This document shows positions 6,533 to 15,398 of a DNA stretch of 18,200 bases, one piece after another. The stretch is from JBDRGX01 sp043817485 [NCBI: bacterium] (GTDB lineage: Bacteria; JBDRGX01). Both the position numbers and the translations under genes were made by a program. The notes under the pieces are model-generated. The model did not search any database. It saw only the letters and a program-made list of their open reading frames with translations, and had not been told where the DNA came from. Location: assembly GCA_043817485.1 (NCBI GenBank), contig JBDRGX010000135.1, forward strand, positions 1 through 18,200, read 5' to 3'. Each line of letters begins with the position of its first letter. Positions within the stretch are counted from its first letter, which is position 1.

Positions 6533-7842
6533 TTTAATTCCTTTTTTAATTTTTCCAATTTTGAATATAAAGATCTTCGTGTAATTCCTAATAAATTAGC
6601 TGCTTTACTTTTATTTCCTTTTGCATTTTCAATTGTTTTAAAAATAAAATTTTTTTCTAATTCTTCAAGAGAAATTTCTTGTGAATGTGCAGTATCTGAA
6701 TTTTCTATAAATTTATTTTGAATATATAAAGGAAAATGATCAAGTGTAATCAATGATTCTCCAGCAAGAATAGTAGCTCTTTCTATAATATTTTCTAATT
6801 CTCTAATATTCCCAGGCCAATGATAATTTATTAAACAATTTAATGCTTCACAAGTTATTTTTGAAGATGGTTGATTTAATTTCGAAAGAAAATGAAAAAC
6901 AAGTTCTGGAATATCTTCTTTTCTTTCTTTTAAGGAAGGAAGAAAAATAGGAAATACATTAAGACGATAATATAAATCTTCTCTAAATAAATTTTGTTTT
7001 ATAGCATTTTCTAAATTTTTATTAGTAGCAGTAATAATTCTAACATCTGTTTTAATAGTAGTAATTCCACCTAATCTTACAAATTCTCGTTGTTGTAAAA
7101 TTCTAAGAAGTTTTACTTGAATTCCTAAAGAAATTTCTCCAATTTCATCTAAAAATATAGTTCCTTCTTGAGCTAATTCAAATCTTCCTTTTTTTGTTTC
7201 ATTAGCTCCAGTAAAAGCACCTTTTTCATAACCAAATAATTCACTTTCTAATAATGTTTCTGGTAAAGCAGCACAACTTACATCAATAAAAGGTTTATCT
7301 TTTCTTTTACTATTGTAATGAATATTTCTTGCAATAATTTCTTTTCCAGTTCCACTTTCCCCTCTTAAAAGCACTGTAGTATCAGTATCAATTACTTTTG
7401 AAACCATTTCAAAAACTTTTTTTATACTACTACTTGTACCAATTACAGTATCAGATTTATTTTTTTCATTTTTAAAAAGATTTTTTTTTCTTTCTTCTAT
7501 TTTTTTTATTTTAAATTCTAATTCATCTAAAGGGAAGGGCTTAATAATATAATCATAAGCACCTTTTTTCATTGCATCTACAGCATTAGTAACACTTGCA
7601 TAAGCTGTCATTATAATTATATCTATGGAATAATCATATTGTTTTATTTTTTCAAGTAAAACCAAACCATTCATATCTGGCATTTTAAAATCAGTAATAA
7701 CCAAATCAAATTTTAATTTGGTTATTTTTTCAAGAGATTGTGTTCCATTATAAGCAGTTTCTACTTTATGTCCATTTTTTTCTAACATCATTTTTAAAAT
7801 TTTACACATTTTTTCTTCATCATCAACAACTAATATATTCAT
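6529..7842 (-). CDS. NtrC-family sigma54-dependent response regulator
   Basis: The 437-residue protein has all three parts of an NtrC-type activator. The receiver domain (1-120) has the acidic pair Asp7-Asp8, phospho-acceptor Asp51 in VITDFKMPD, Thr79 and Lys101. The AAA+ domain (about 133-360) has Walker A GESGTGKE at 161-168, the sigma54-contacting loop GAFTGA at 208-213, and Walker B GTIFLDEIGE at 227-236. The Fis-type helix-turn-helix (about 390-437) has NKSKAANLLGITRRSLYSKL. Phosphorylation by a sensor kinase would let it open sigma54 promoters. No kinase gene is adjacent. It lies 28 bases after recJ and overlaps the outer-membrane protein gene. Its targets cannot be told from the window, as I found no clear TGGCAC-N5-TTGCA site. 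Confidence 0.95.
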   Translation of the reverse strand: MNILVVDDEEKMCKILKMMLEKNGHKVETAYNGTQSLEKITKLKFDLVITDFKMPDMNGLVLLEKIKQYDYSIDIIIMTAYASVTNAVDAMKKGAYDYIIKPFPLDELEFKIKKIEERKKNLFKNEKNKSDTVIGTSSSIKKVFEMVSKVIDTDTTVLLRGESGTGKEIIARNIHYNSKRKDKPFIDVSCAALPETLLESELFGYEKGAFTGANETKKGRFELAQEGTIFLDEIGEISLGIQVKLLRILQQREFVRLGGITTIKTDVRIITATNKNLENAIKQNLFREDLYYRLNVFPIFLPSLKERKEDIPELVFHFLSKLNQPSSKITCEALNCLINYHWPGNIRELENIIERATILAGESLITLDHFPLYIQNKFIENSDTAHSQEISLEELEKNFIFKTIENAKGNKSKAANLLGITRRSLYSKLEKLKKELK

Positions 7843-7870
7843 AATCTATTTCATTACCTTTGTTATTATT

Positions 7871-9565
7871 TTAGACTATTCCTTCAATATCTTCTATTTT
7901 TAATTGAATAGAAGATACATTTTGAAAAGTATTAATGCTTGGAGAATAAACTAAATTTATTTTAGAAAAATTTTCTTTTTTAAAATAATCTGCTAAACCA
8001 AACCCAATTGCTTCTCTTATTAAAGTTCCTTCTTTAACTAATAATTTCACATGAATTCCTTTTAATATTTGAGGATAGCCCATAATTTGTAATCCAGTAC
8101 TTAAAAAAATAGGTCGTGGATTAGAAATACCAAAGGGAGCAAGCATATTTATTTCTTTAATTAAATCAAAATTTACTTCTTGTAAAGAAATAGAAGCATC
8201 TATTTTAATTTTTGGTTTAGATAATTCTTGAGATAAATTTTTTTCTGCATATTCTTGCATATTTTCATTAAATTCTTCTATTTTTTCTGCTTGAATTTCT
8301 AATCCAGCAGCTAATTTATGTCCTCCAAAACTTTTCAAAAAAGAACTACAAGATAATAAAGATTTGTATATATGAAATTCCGATATACTTCGAGCAGATC
8401 CTTTTCCTTCTCCATTTACAATACTAATAATAATTGTTGGTTTTTTATATTTTTCAACAATTCTTGAAGCAACAATTCCAATAACCCCAATATGCCAATC
8501 CTTATTAGAAATAATTAATATTTTTTGATCTTTTAATTTTTGTGATGATTCGATTTTTTCTACTGCTTCTTCAAAAATTTCTTTTTCAATACTTTGACGA
8601 ATTTTGTTTTTACAATCTAAGTCATTAGAAATTTGCAATGTTTTTTTTTCATCATTTGTAATAAACAACTCTACAGCTTCTTTTGCATCGCTTAATCGCC
8701 CTAAAACATTTATTCGAGGACCTAAAATAAAACTTAAATGATAACTTTCAATATTTTTATTTAATCCAGCTATTTTTTTTGAAGATGTAATTCCTAAATT
8801 AGAATTTTTGTTAATTACTTCAAGTCCTTTTTTAACTAAAGTTCTATTTTCGTTTATAAGAGGAGATACATCAACAACAGTTCCTATGCTTACTAAATCA
8901 AGAAAATTAAAAATTTCTTTTGAAGAGGGATCAAGTTTAGAAAAAAGACATTGGCTAAGTTTAAAAGCAACTCCTACTCCTGCTAAATCTTTAAAAGGAT
9001 AATTATCATCTTTTCTTTTTGGAGAAATAATTGCAAGTGCTTCTGGTAAATTTTCTTTTGCTTCATGATGATCAGTAATAATAACATCTAATCCTATTTT
9101 TTTAGCATATAATATTTCAGAAAAAGAAGTAATTCCACAATCAACTGTAATTACTAATGAGTATCCTTGTTTTTTAATTTTTTCAAGAGATTCTTGATTT
9201 AACCCATAACCTTGATTAAATCGTAATGGAATATAATCATCAACATTTATTCCAAAATGTCTAAAAGTTAATATTAATAAAGAAACACTTGTAATTCCAT
9301 CAGCATCATAATCTCCATAAATAATAATTTTCTCTTTTTTGTTAATTGCTTGTAAAATTCTATCACAAGCAATATCCATATCTTTTAAAAGAAAAGGAGA
9401 ATGAAGTGTATCTAAAGAAGGGGTTAAAAAATTTTTAATATCTTCTAAAGAAGTTAATTCACGATTAATTAAAATTTGAGATAAAATAGAAGAAATATTT
9501 AATGAATTAGAAATTTCTTCTTGAAGTAATGTTTGCTTTGGATAAATATACCAATTATCTTTCAT
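7871..9565 (-). CDS. recJ: Single-stranded-DNA-specific exonuclease RecJ
   Basis: RecJ degrades single-stranded DNA 5' to 3' in recombination and mismatch or base-excision repair. The 564-residue length suits the bacterial enzyme. DHH-superfamily motifs appear in order: IIYGDYDADGITS (around 82-94, metal-binding Asp residues), VITVDCGI (138-145), VIITDHHEAK (161-170), a later SARS motif, and FGGHKLAAGLEI in the DHHA1 part. A longer frame begins at 9586, but I chose the AUG at 9563-9565. AAGGA lies about six bases before it, and the extra seven residues fall in a dispersed repeat. The gene is separated from tonB by that repeat and from the regulator by 28 bases. Confidence 0.95.
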   Translation of the reverse strand: MKDNWYIYPKQTLLQEEISNSLNISSILSQILINRELTSLEDIKNFLTPSLDTLHSPFLLKDMDIACDRILQAINKKEKIIIYGDYDADGITSVSLLILTFRHFGINVDDYIPLRFNQGYGLNQESLEKIKKQGYSLVITVDCGITSFSEILYAKKIGLDVIITDHHEAKENLPEALAIISPKRKDDNYPFKDLAGVGVAFKLSQCLFSKLDPSSKEIFNFLDLVSIGTVVDVSPLINENRTLVKKGLEVINKNSNLGITSSKKIAGLNKNIESYHLSFILGPRINVLGRLSDAKEAVELFITNDEKKTLQISNDLDCKNKIRQSIEKEIFEEAVEKIESSQKLKDQKILIISNKDWHIGVIGIVASRIVEKYKKPTIIISIVNGEGKGSARSISEFHIYKSLLSCSSFLKSFGGHKLAAGLEIQAEKIEEFNENMQEYAEKNLSQELSKPKIKIDASISLQEVNFDLIKEINMLAPFGISNPRPIFLSTGLQIMGYPQILKGIHVKLLVKEGTLIREAIGFGLADYFKKENFSKINLVYSPSINTFQNVSSIQLKIEDIEGIV

Positions 9566-9574
9566 TTTTTCCTT

Positions 9575-9762
9575 ATACCAAATCACATTTAAACGCTAAA
9601 TGTGTTGGCTTCTTGTGTCCCCCGCTGGCGGGGATGTCCGTTAGGACGGGGGTGGAATTCTTTAATACATATTCGTCGCCTTCTTCTTGTGCCTTGTTAT
9701 TATATGAAATTTTAGATTTTGGATTAAAAAATCTCATATTTTTGAATACAAATTAGTATTAA
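9575..9762 (-). repeat. Dispersed non-coding repeat, copy 2 (inverted)
   Basis: Read on the minus strand, it opens with TTAATACTAATTTGTATTCA (from 9762), two mismatches from copy 1 at 4631. It closes with AAGCCAACACATTTAGCG (complement ending near 9588), again nearly the same as 4721-4740. The far end (plus strand 9574-9590, TATACCAAATCACATTT) loosely resembles an inverted copy of the opening word, so the unit may have imperfect terminal inverted repeats. It also holds CACATTTA-AACGC-TAAATGTG (9584-9604). Its core differs from copy 1 and contains the GC-rich hairpins at 9619-9652. It lies between tonB and recJ and reaches the recJ ribosome-binding site. Confidence 0.65.
9619..9652. repeat. 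GC-rich nested hairpins in the dispersed repeat
   Basis: CCCCGC (9620-9625) pairs with GCGGGG (9628-9633), and GTCC-GTTA-GGAC forms a second hairpin (9636-9647). Alternatively CCCCCG (9619-9624) pairs with CGGGGG (9647-9652) to enclose both. This is the most G+C-rich stretch in the right-hand 13 kb. With no T-run it is not a typical terminator, though it could weaken read-through from tonB to recJ or shield RNA ends. Confidence 0.6.
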
Positions 9763-9785
9763 AAATTCTATTAATTATTTTTTGT

Positions 9786-10514
9786 TTATTTTAATATATA
9801 TTTTAATGGAATTATTCCCCATTGTCTTTCTTGTTTTGCATTTCGAGGCAAAGATTCAAATCGCCATTTTTTAAGTATTTCAATTGCTTTTTTTTCTAAA
9901 TTTGTATCTCCTTTTTGTAAAGGAATTACAGTACTTACTCTGCCATCAGGTTCCACCCAAAATTTTAATGAAATAGCAATTGCAATTTGTTTTGAATGTT
10001 CAAATTTTTCACGATGAATTATATTTCTTTTTGCTTCTGTTATTGGGCCAGATATATTTAATTTACCAGCAAATTCTCCAAATTGAGCCGCATTTTCAAC
10101 ACCAGCTGGTTCAGTATAAACTAATTTTTCAATTTCTTGTATTTGTGGAGCCACAGCTTTTTCTATTTCTTTTAAATTATTAAAAATAGGTTTAGATTCT
10201 TTTTTTTCTAATGGTTTTTCAATATCTTTTTTGAAAATACTAAATTTTTCTTTAGTAATTATATTTTTTTCTTGCTCAATTTTAACATCTGTAAAATTTT
10301 CTTTTTCAGTTAAAGATTTTATTTGATAAGGTACTTGAGATTTGTATTGTAAAGAACCTTGTGGAAATAAACTTGTACCAATAAGTTCTACTTCTGTTAA
10401 AGTATAAACCATTTTTTTTTGATAAACACTAAACAAAGAAATAGAAACTAAAATAAGTATATGAATTCCTAAAGAAATTAAAAAAGCAATATTTTGTCTT
10501 GTATCTTTTAACAC
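9786..10514 (-). CDS. tonB: TonB-like energy transducer
   Basis: The 242-residue protein would span the periplasm and pass proton-motive energy from ExbB/ExbD to outer-membrane transporters. It has a short cytoplasmic start, one membrane helix (about 10-30, AFLISLGIHILILVSISLFS) and a Lys/Glu/Pro-containing linker. The C-terminal TonB-type domain includes ISLKFWVEPDGRVSTVIPLQ, KKAIEILKKWRF and WGIIPLKYIL. The start is GUG with GGAG eight bases upstream. It lies 14 bases after exbD, completing the exbB-exbD-tonB order. The linker is not strongly Pro-rich. No TonB-dependent receptor of the plug-barrel type is in the window. Confidence 0.85.
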   Translation of the reverse strand: MLKDTRQNIAFLISLGIHILILVSISLFSVYQKKMVYTLTEVELIGTSLFPQGSLQYKSQVPYQIKSLTEKENFTDVKIEQEKNIITKEKFSIFKKDIEKPLEKKESKPIFNNLKEIEKAVAPQIQEIEKLVYTEPAGVENAAQFGEFAGKLNISGPITEAKRNIIHREKFEHSKQIAIAISLKFWVEPDGRVSTVIPLQKGDTNLEKKAIEILKKWRFESLPRNAKQERQWGIIPLKYILK

Positions 10515-10528
10515 GATAATATCTCCAA

Positions 10529-10942
10529 TTATCTTAATTCTTTAGGTTGTGTAGCAATAGCTAATTTTTCAACACCTACTATTTTACCAATATCCATTAC
10601 TTTTACTACTAAACCATGACGAGTATTTTCATCGGCTTTAATAATTAAAATTTTATCTTTAGAAAAAGAAATAAGCCCTTTAAGTTTTTTAGGTAAATCA
10701 ATAATACTGATTGGACTATCCATTAAATATATAACGCCTTCTTCTGTAAGAGAAATAACAATTTCTTTTTCCAATTGTGCTTCAGAACTTACAGTAGAAG
10801 GTAAATTTACTTTTATTCCTGGTTGCATTACAAAACTTGAAGATAAAATAATGAAAATAAGAAGTTGAAAAACTACATCTACTAAAGGAGTTAAATTAAA
10901 TTGAAAAGATGAAATATCTAAATCAGTTTTTTTAAACTTCAT
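10529..10942 (-). CDS. exbD: ExbD/TolR biopolymer transport protein
   Basis: The 137-residue protein is the pore-lining partner of ExbB. A short N-terminal tail leads into [20 protein letters not shown], the ExbD/TolR membrane helix with the proton-carrying Asp (Asp22). A periplasmic domain follows, with [34 protein letters not shown] and KLAIATQ. A longer frame starts at 10978, but the AUG at 10942 matches the usual N-terminus and has AAGGAAAAG just upstream. It overlaps the 3' end of exbB by 11 bases, consistent with coupled translation. Confidence 0.92.
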   Translation of the reverse strand: MKFKKTDLDISSFQFNLTPLVDVVFQLLIFIILSSSFVMQPGIKVNLPSTVSSEAQLEKEIVISLTEEGVIYLMDSPISIIDLPKKLKGLISFSKDKILIIKADENTRHGLVVKVMDIGKIVGVEKLAIATQPKELR

Positions 10943-11564
10943 TTTCTTTTCCTTTTGATAAAAATTCCACAAGTTCACTAGAACTTTTTTCCATATCTAA
11001 TACAAATTTATTTACATTAGATATTAAATAATTATATCCTACTAAAGTAGGAATAGCCACAATTAAACCAGCAACAGTAGTTAATAAAGCTTCCCAAATT
11101 CCACCAGCCAAAACACTTGCATTTACTTGTCCACCCATGCTTTCTATTTTCATAAATACCTTTACCATTCCTAAAACAGTACCTAAAAAACCTAATAAAG
11201 GAGCAATTGTTCCTATTGTGGCAAGAGCTCTCATATATCTTTCTAATACTGGAACTACTTGATTTCCAGTATCTAAAATAGATTCTTTTATCTCTTCTCT
11301 ATTTTTATCGCTTTTAGATATTCCAGATTTAAATATTTGAGCAACTGGACTTTTTGAACTTTCACAAATAGCAAGTGCTTCTATTTTTTTATTTGCTTTT
11401 AAATAAATTCTAATTTGCAAAATAAAATCAACTGTTTCTTTTTTTATTTTACGAAGATAATAAAATCTTTCTATAAAAATAGTAAGAGCAAAAAGAGAAG
11501 AAATCATTATAAATGGCATACAAATACCACCTTTTTCAAAAATCCAAAATATATTACTACTCAT
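10932..11564 (-). CDS. exbB: MotA/TolQ/ExbB proton channel protein
   Basis: The 210-residue inner-membrane protein has three expected membrane segments. One is near the N-terminus ([20 protein letters not shown]). Two are in the core, [20 protein letters not shown] and [20 protein letters not shown], the conserved MotA/ExbB signature region. A cytoplasmic helical stretch lies between the first and second. I chose the AUG at 11564, with AGGAGG eight bases upstream, over the longer frame from 11591. It is the first gene of the leftward run. ExbB versus TolQ cannot be fully separated by sequence, but the tonB-like third gene favours ExbB. Its promoter lies somewhere in 11565-11797, where I see no clear leftward -35/-10 pair. 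Confidence 0.92.
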   Translation of the reverse strand: MSSNIFWIFEKGGICMPFIMISSLFALTIFIERFYYLRKIKKETVDFILQIRIYLKANKKIEALAICESSKSPVAQIFKSGISKSDKNREEIKESILDTGNQVVPVLERYMRALATIGTIAPLLGFLGTVLGMVKVFMKIESMGGQVNASVLAGGIWEALLTTVAGLIVAIPTLVGYNYLISNVNKFVLDMEKSSSELVEFLSKGKENEV

Positions 11565-11715
11565 TATTTTAAGCCTCCTGTTATTTTTCATATGTTTACA
11601 AATAAAAAAAATATTTTTTGTATTTTTTTTACTATTATTTTTAATAAGTCAAGAAAAAACACAAACTTTATTAAAAATTAAAAAAACTATTTTTCAAGCA
11701 ATATTTTCTTAAAAC

Positions 11716-11744
11716 TTGACAAAATAAAAATTTATTATTATTTT
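11716..11744 (+). promoter_or_regulatory. Possible promoter of the ABC-F run
   Basis: TTGACA (11716-11721) is followed after 17 bases by TATTTT (11739-11744), four of six matches to the -10 consensus. The downstream UUG start is at 11798. The boxes overlap the inverted repeat at 11718-11747, so a protein bound to the repeat would block them. The whole stretch is A/T-rich, so a chance match is possible. Confidence 0.4.
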
Positions 11745-11754
11745 GTCTTTTTTT
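11718..11754 (+). terminator. Hairpin plus T-run in the divergent region
   Basis: GACAAAATAA (11718-11727) and TTATTTTGTC (11738-11747) are perfect 10-bp complements around a 10-nt A/T loop, followed by seven T (11748-11754). The form is that of an intrinsic terminator, but no plus-strand gene ends just upstream. It may instead be an attenuator in the leader of the ABC-F transcript or an operator over the promoter at 11716. The stem is weak, with only four G-C pairs. Confidence 0.4.
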
Positions 11755-11797
11755 ACAAGTAATTTATTTTTAATAAATAATAAAAAAGGAAGTAATT

Positions 11798-13759
11798 TTG
11801 ATTCAAATACAAAATATATCTAAATCTTTTGGAGGAAAAGTTTTATTCAATAATTGTAGTTTATTATTGCAAGATAGAGAAAAAATAGCGATTGTTGGTG
11901 CTAATGGTACTGGGAAAAGTACTTTTTTTAAAATTATTATGGGGGAAATTAAACAAGATAAAGGAGAAATAATTATTCCTAAAAACACTAAGATAGGTTA
12001 TCTTCCTCAAGAAATAGTTATTTCTACAAATGAAACTGTTTTAAATGAAGTTTTATCTTTTTCTCCAGAACTTGTAAAATTAGAAAAAGAAAAGGAAATT
12101 TTGGAACATAAAATTGCCAAAACTTCAGAAAATGATAAAAATTTAAAAAATCTTTTAGAAGAATATGGGACTTTACAAGAATCTTTAGAACATTTATCTG
12201 GTTATGATACAGAATCAAAAGCAAAAAAAATATTACAAGGTTTAGGATTTAATCAAAACGATTTTTCTCGTTATACATCTAATTTTAGTGGTGGTTGGTT
12301 AATGCGAATTGCATTATCTAAATTGCTTTTATTGTCTCCAAATATTTTACTTTTAGATGAACCAACAAATCATTTAGATTTATATTCTGTAATTTGGTTA
12401 CAAGAATATTTGCTTTCTTATCCTGGAACTATTATTTTTACTTCTCATGATAGGGATTTTGTAAATAAAGTAACAACAAAAATATTAGAATTAGAAAATA
12501 GTCAAATTACAAGTTTTAGTGGTAATTTTGATTTTTATCAACAACAAAAAAAACAAAGATTAGATTCATTAATTTCTGCGAAAAAAAATCAAGATAGAAA
12601 AATAGAGCAATTAGAAAAATTTATTGAAAAATTTAAAGCTAAAAATACAAAAGCCACTCAAGCAAGAAGTAAAATGAAAATGTTAGAAAAAATGGAAAAA
12701 ATAGAATTACCACAATCAACACAACAAATTCATTTCTCTTTACAACAACCAGAACATAAAGGTGGAAAAGAATCTATAATATTAGAAAATATTACTAAAA
12801 AATATGAAGAAAATACGGTTTATAAAAATTTGAACTTAACTTTATATAGAGGAGAAAAAGTTGTTTTAGTTGGCTTTAATGGAAGCGGAAAATCTACTTT
12901 ATTAAAAATACTTGCTGGTGTTTTGAATTTTGATTCTGGACAAAAAAAAACAGGCCATAAAATAAAGATAGCTTATTATGCTCAACATCAATTAGAAATG
13001 CTTAAAGCCGAAAATACTATTTGGGATGAAATTTTAAGTGTTTCTTGTGAATATGATCAAAATTATTTACGAAAAATTTTAGGTTCTTTTTTATTTAAAC
13101 AAGATGATATTTATAAAAAAGTTAAAGTATTAAGTGGAGGAGAAAAAAGTCGTTTAACGCTTGCAAAAATTTTACTTAATCCCCCAAATTTATTATTAAT
13201 GGATGAACCAGTTAATCATTTGGATATTCAATCAAGAGATGTTTTAAAAAATGCATTAAAATTATATACTGGAACATTATGTTTTATTAGTCATGATATA
13301 GATTTTATTCGTGGAGTTGCTAATAAAGTAATAGAAGTTAAAAATGGTCAATTATTCCATTATCCAGGAGATGTGGATTATTATTTTTATAAAAAAAAAT
13401 TAAATGAAACAAAAGTTGTTGAATCTTTAAATATTACAGAAAAAACTCCAAAAATTCAAAAAAAAAAAGAGATTGATTTTAATAAAAAAAAAGAAGCTGA
13501 ACAAAGAAATAAAAAACATCAATTTGAAAAAGAAATAAAAGAAAAATTTGAAAAAGTAGAAAAAGAATTAAAAAAATCAGAAAAAGAATTAGAAGAAATT
13601 AACAATTTATTAATGGATCCAAACACTTATAAAACTCATCCAGACTTTGCTAGTTTGAATAAAAAACAAAAAGAAATAACTATACTTATAAAAAAATTAA
13701 ATGACGATTTTTTAAAATGTTTGGAAAAAATGGAAGAAATTGATAAAGAAATTTTATGA
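11798..13759 (+). CDS. ABC-F family ATPase (Uup/YdiF-like)
   Basis: This soluble 653-residue protein has two ABC ATPase domains and no membrane domain, the ABC-F layout of ribosome-associated factors. Domain 1 has GANGTGKST (34-42), signature FSGGWLMRIALSK and Walker B LLLDEPTNHLDL. A charged linker with ATQARSKMKMLEKM follows. Domain 2 has GFNGSGKST, signature LSGGEKSRLTLAK and LLMDEPVNHLDI. About 100 C-terminal residues are a Lys/Glu-rich coiled coil, as in Uup and YdiF. Val replaces Thr in the second EPTNHLD motif. It starts at UUG with AAGGA seven bases upstream. Family members act in translation or ribosome assembly, and some protect against antibiotics. The subfamily cannot be fixed here. 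Confidence 0.92.
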   Translation: MIQIQNISKSFGGKVLFNNCSLLLQDREKIAIVGANGTGKSTFFKIIMGEIKQDKGEIIIPKNTKIGYLPQEIVISTNETVLNEVLSFSPELVKLEKEKEILEHKIAKTSENDKNLKNLLEEYGTLQESLEHLSGYDTESKAKKILQGLGFNQNDFSRYTSNFSGGWLMRIALSKLLLLSPNILLLDEPTNHLDLYSVIWLQEYLLSYPGTIIFTSHDRDFVNKVTTKILELENSQITSFSGNFDFYQQQKKQRLDSLISAKKNQDRKIEQLEKFIEKFKAKNTKATQARSKMKMLEKMEKIELPQSTQQIHFSLQQPEHKGGKESIILENITKKYEENTVYKNLNLTLYRGEKVVLVGFNGSGKSTLLKILAGVLNFDSGQKKTGHKIKIAYYAQHQLEMLKAENTIWDEILSVSCEYDQNYLRKILGSFLFKQDDIYKKVKVLSGGEKSRLTLAKILLNPPNLLLMDEPVNHLDIQSRDVLKNALKLYTGTLCFISHDIDFIRGVANKVIEVKNGQLFHYPGDVDYYFYKKKLNETKVVESLNITEKTPKIQKKKEIDFNKKKEAEQRNKKHQFEKEIKEKFEKVEKELKKSEKELEEINNLLMDPNTYKTHPDFASLNKKQKEITILIKKLNDDFLKCLEKMEEIDKEIL

Positions 13760-13797
13760 ATTATTTTTATATTGTAATTTTAAAATAAGGGATAAAT

Positions 13798-14913
13798 TTG
13801 TTTAAAGTATCTATTGTAAAATGTGATTCTTATGAATATGAAAAAGTATATGAATCTATAAAAAAATCTATTGATTTAATTGGAGGATTAGAACAATTTA
13901 ATCTTTCTAATAAAAAAGTTCTTTTAAAACCAAATTTACTCAATTCAAAACCAATAGAAAAAGCGGTTACAACACATCCATTAATAATTAAAGCAGTTTC
14001 TTCTTTAGTTAAAAAAGTTTCAGGAAACCCAATTATTGGAGATAAACCTGGTTATGAATCATTGAATAAAGTTTTAGAAAAAACGGGTATTAAACAAATT
14101 TGTGAAATTCCTTATGTGGATTTCAAAGAATTTGTTTCTGTCTCTTGCAAAAACGGATTTTTCAAAGAACATTTAATTGCTCAAGAAGTATTAAATAGTC
14201 CTTTTATTATTAACCTTCCTAAAATTAAAACTCATACACATATGAAACTTACATTATCTATAAAAAATCTTTTTGGTTGTGTTACTCCTCCAAAAAGAAT
14301 TGATTGGCATTTAAAAACAGGAATTCATAAAGAACATTTTGCTACAATGTTAGTAGAATTATATGAACTTATTAAACCACAACTTACTATTGTTGATGGA
14401 GTTATAGGAATGGAAGGAGATGGTCCAAGTTCTGGAGATCCTAAAAAAATTGGATTAATTATTGCTGGAACAAATGGACATTCTGTAGATAGAGTAATTT
14501 CTGAAATTTTAGGCATAGGAAAGAATTTATATACTTTACAAGCAGCGTTAAAAAAAGGTATTAAAGGAATAAATTTAGATGAAATTGAAATTGTCGGAGA
14601 AAATATAGAATCTGTTAAAATTCATAATTTTAAATTTCCAGATACTGAACAAAGTGATATAGGAGTAATAATTCCTGCTTTTTTAAAAATTCCTTTGAAA
14701 AAGTTTTTTACTTCAAAGCCTGTTATTATAGAAAAATTATGCAAAAAATGTAAAGTTTGTTTAGAAAATTGTCCTCCTCATGCAATTACAGAATACAAAA
14801 AAAAATTACAAATAAATTATTCTGTTTGTATTAAATGTTTTTGTTGTCAAGAATTTTGTCCTTATGATGCTATTAAAATAAAAAAAGGGCTTTTGGATCG
14901 ATTGAAATTTTAA
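13798..14913 (+). CDS. DUF362 protein with C-terminal 2x[4Fe-4S] ferredoxin domain
   Basis: The 371-residue protein begins with a DUF362 domain (about 1-300). Its marks are KKVLLKPNLLNSKP, AVTTHPLIIKAVSSLV, IINLPKIKTHTHMKLTLSIK, LFGCVTPPKRIDWH and IVDGVIGMEGDGPSSGDPK. The last 60 residues hold two ferredoxin motifs of type C-x2-C-x2-C-x3-C-P: CKKCKVCLENCP and CIKCFCCQEFCP. It is therefore an iron-sulfur, probably redox, cytoplasmic protein whose substrate is unknown for the family. The start is UUG with AAGGG six bases upstream, 38 bases after the ABC-F gene. The Nudix gene starts two bases after its stop. Confidence 0.9.
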   Translation: MFKVSIVKCDSYEYEKVYESIKKSIDLIGGLEQFNLSNKKVLLKPNLLNSKPIEKAVTTHPLIIKAVSSLVKKVSGNPIIGDKPGYESLNKVLEKTGIKQICEIPYVDFKEFVSVSCKNGFFKEHLIAQEVLNSPFIINLPKIKTHTHMKLTLSIKNLFGCVTPPKRIDWHLKTGIHKEHFATMLVELYELIKPQLTIVDGVIGMEGDGPSSGDPKKIGLIIAGTNGHSVDRVISEILGIGKNLYTLQAALKKGIKGINLDEIEIVGENIESVKIHNFKFPDTEQSDIGVIIPAFLKIPLKKFFTSKPVIIEKLCKKCKVCLENCPPHAITEYKKKLQINYSVCIKCFCCQEFCPYDAIKIKKGLLDRLKF

Positions 14914-14915
14914 TT

Positions 14916-15326
14916 ATGAAAATATTCAAAAAAGTACAAATTTATATTTATAAAAAAAATGAAAATATTCAATACTTGCTTTTAAAAAGATCTTTTTGTT
15001 TAGGAAATTATTGGCAGGGAATTACTGGAAAAGTAGAAAAAAATGAAACTTTTGAACAAGCAGGTATTAGAGAAGCTTATGAAGAAACTGGACTTACAAT
15101 TTTCAATAAAATCATAGGGCCTGTTTCTTTGCAAAATTTTAATAAAAATAATAAAAGTTATCAAGAAGCTGTTTTTGGAATTGAAGTTCAAGAATTAGAT
15201 GTAAAATTGAGTTTAGAGCATACAGAATATTGTTGGTTAAAATATGAAGAAGCATATGAAATGCTATATTGGGATGAAAATAAAAAAGGTTTATTAAAAC
15301 TTAAAGAAAAACTATTGAGTTTGTAG
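14916..15326 (+). CDS. Nudix hydrolase (NudB-like)
   Basis: The 136-residue protein carries a complete Nudix box G-x5-E-x7-REUxEExGU at residues 38-60 (Gly38, Glu44, Arg52, Glu53, Glu56, Glu57, Gly59, Leu60), so metal-dependent pyrophosphate cleavage of a nucleoside-diphosphate-linked compound is expected. YLLLKR followed by YWQGITGKVE resembles NudB (dihydroneopterin triphosphate/dATP pyrophosphatase), which points to folate synthesis or nucleotide cleaning. The substrate is not certain. It starts two bases after the DUF362 stop with no strong ribosome-binding site, so it probably depends on coupled translation. Confidence 0.88.
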   Translation: MKIFKKVQIYIYKKNENIQYLLLKRSFCLGNYWQGITGKVEKNETFEQAGIREAYEETGLTIFNKIIGPVSLQNFNKNNKSYQEAVFGIEVQELDVKLSLEHTEYCWLKYEEAYEMLYWDENKKGLLKLKEKLLSL

Positions 15327-15398
15327 AATTTTTGAAATTATTTTAATGAATTACTTTGTAATAATCTGTAATAAATCCAATTTTGAAATGGTAATAAA

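Noticed and set aside
9566-9586. Upstream start of recJ giving seven extra residues
   Set aside because: Those codons lie in the dispersed repeat, and the next AUG has a proper AAGGA site six bases upstream.
9632-9650. GTTAGGA as a possible attC R' box near 9640
   Set aside because: The last base is A instead of a pyrimidine, no RYYYAAC partner lies at attC distance, and the site is part of simple GC-rich hairpins.
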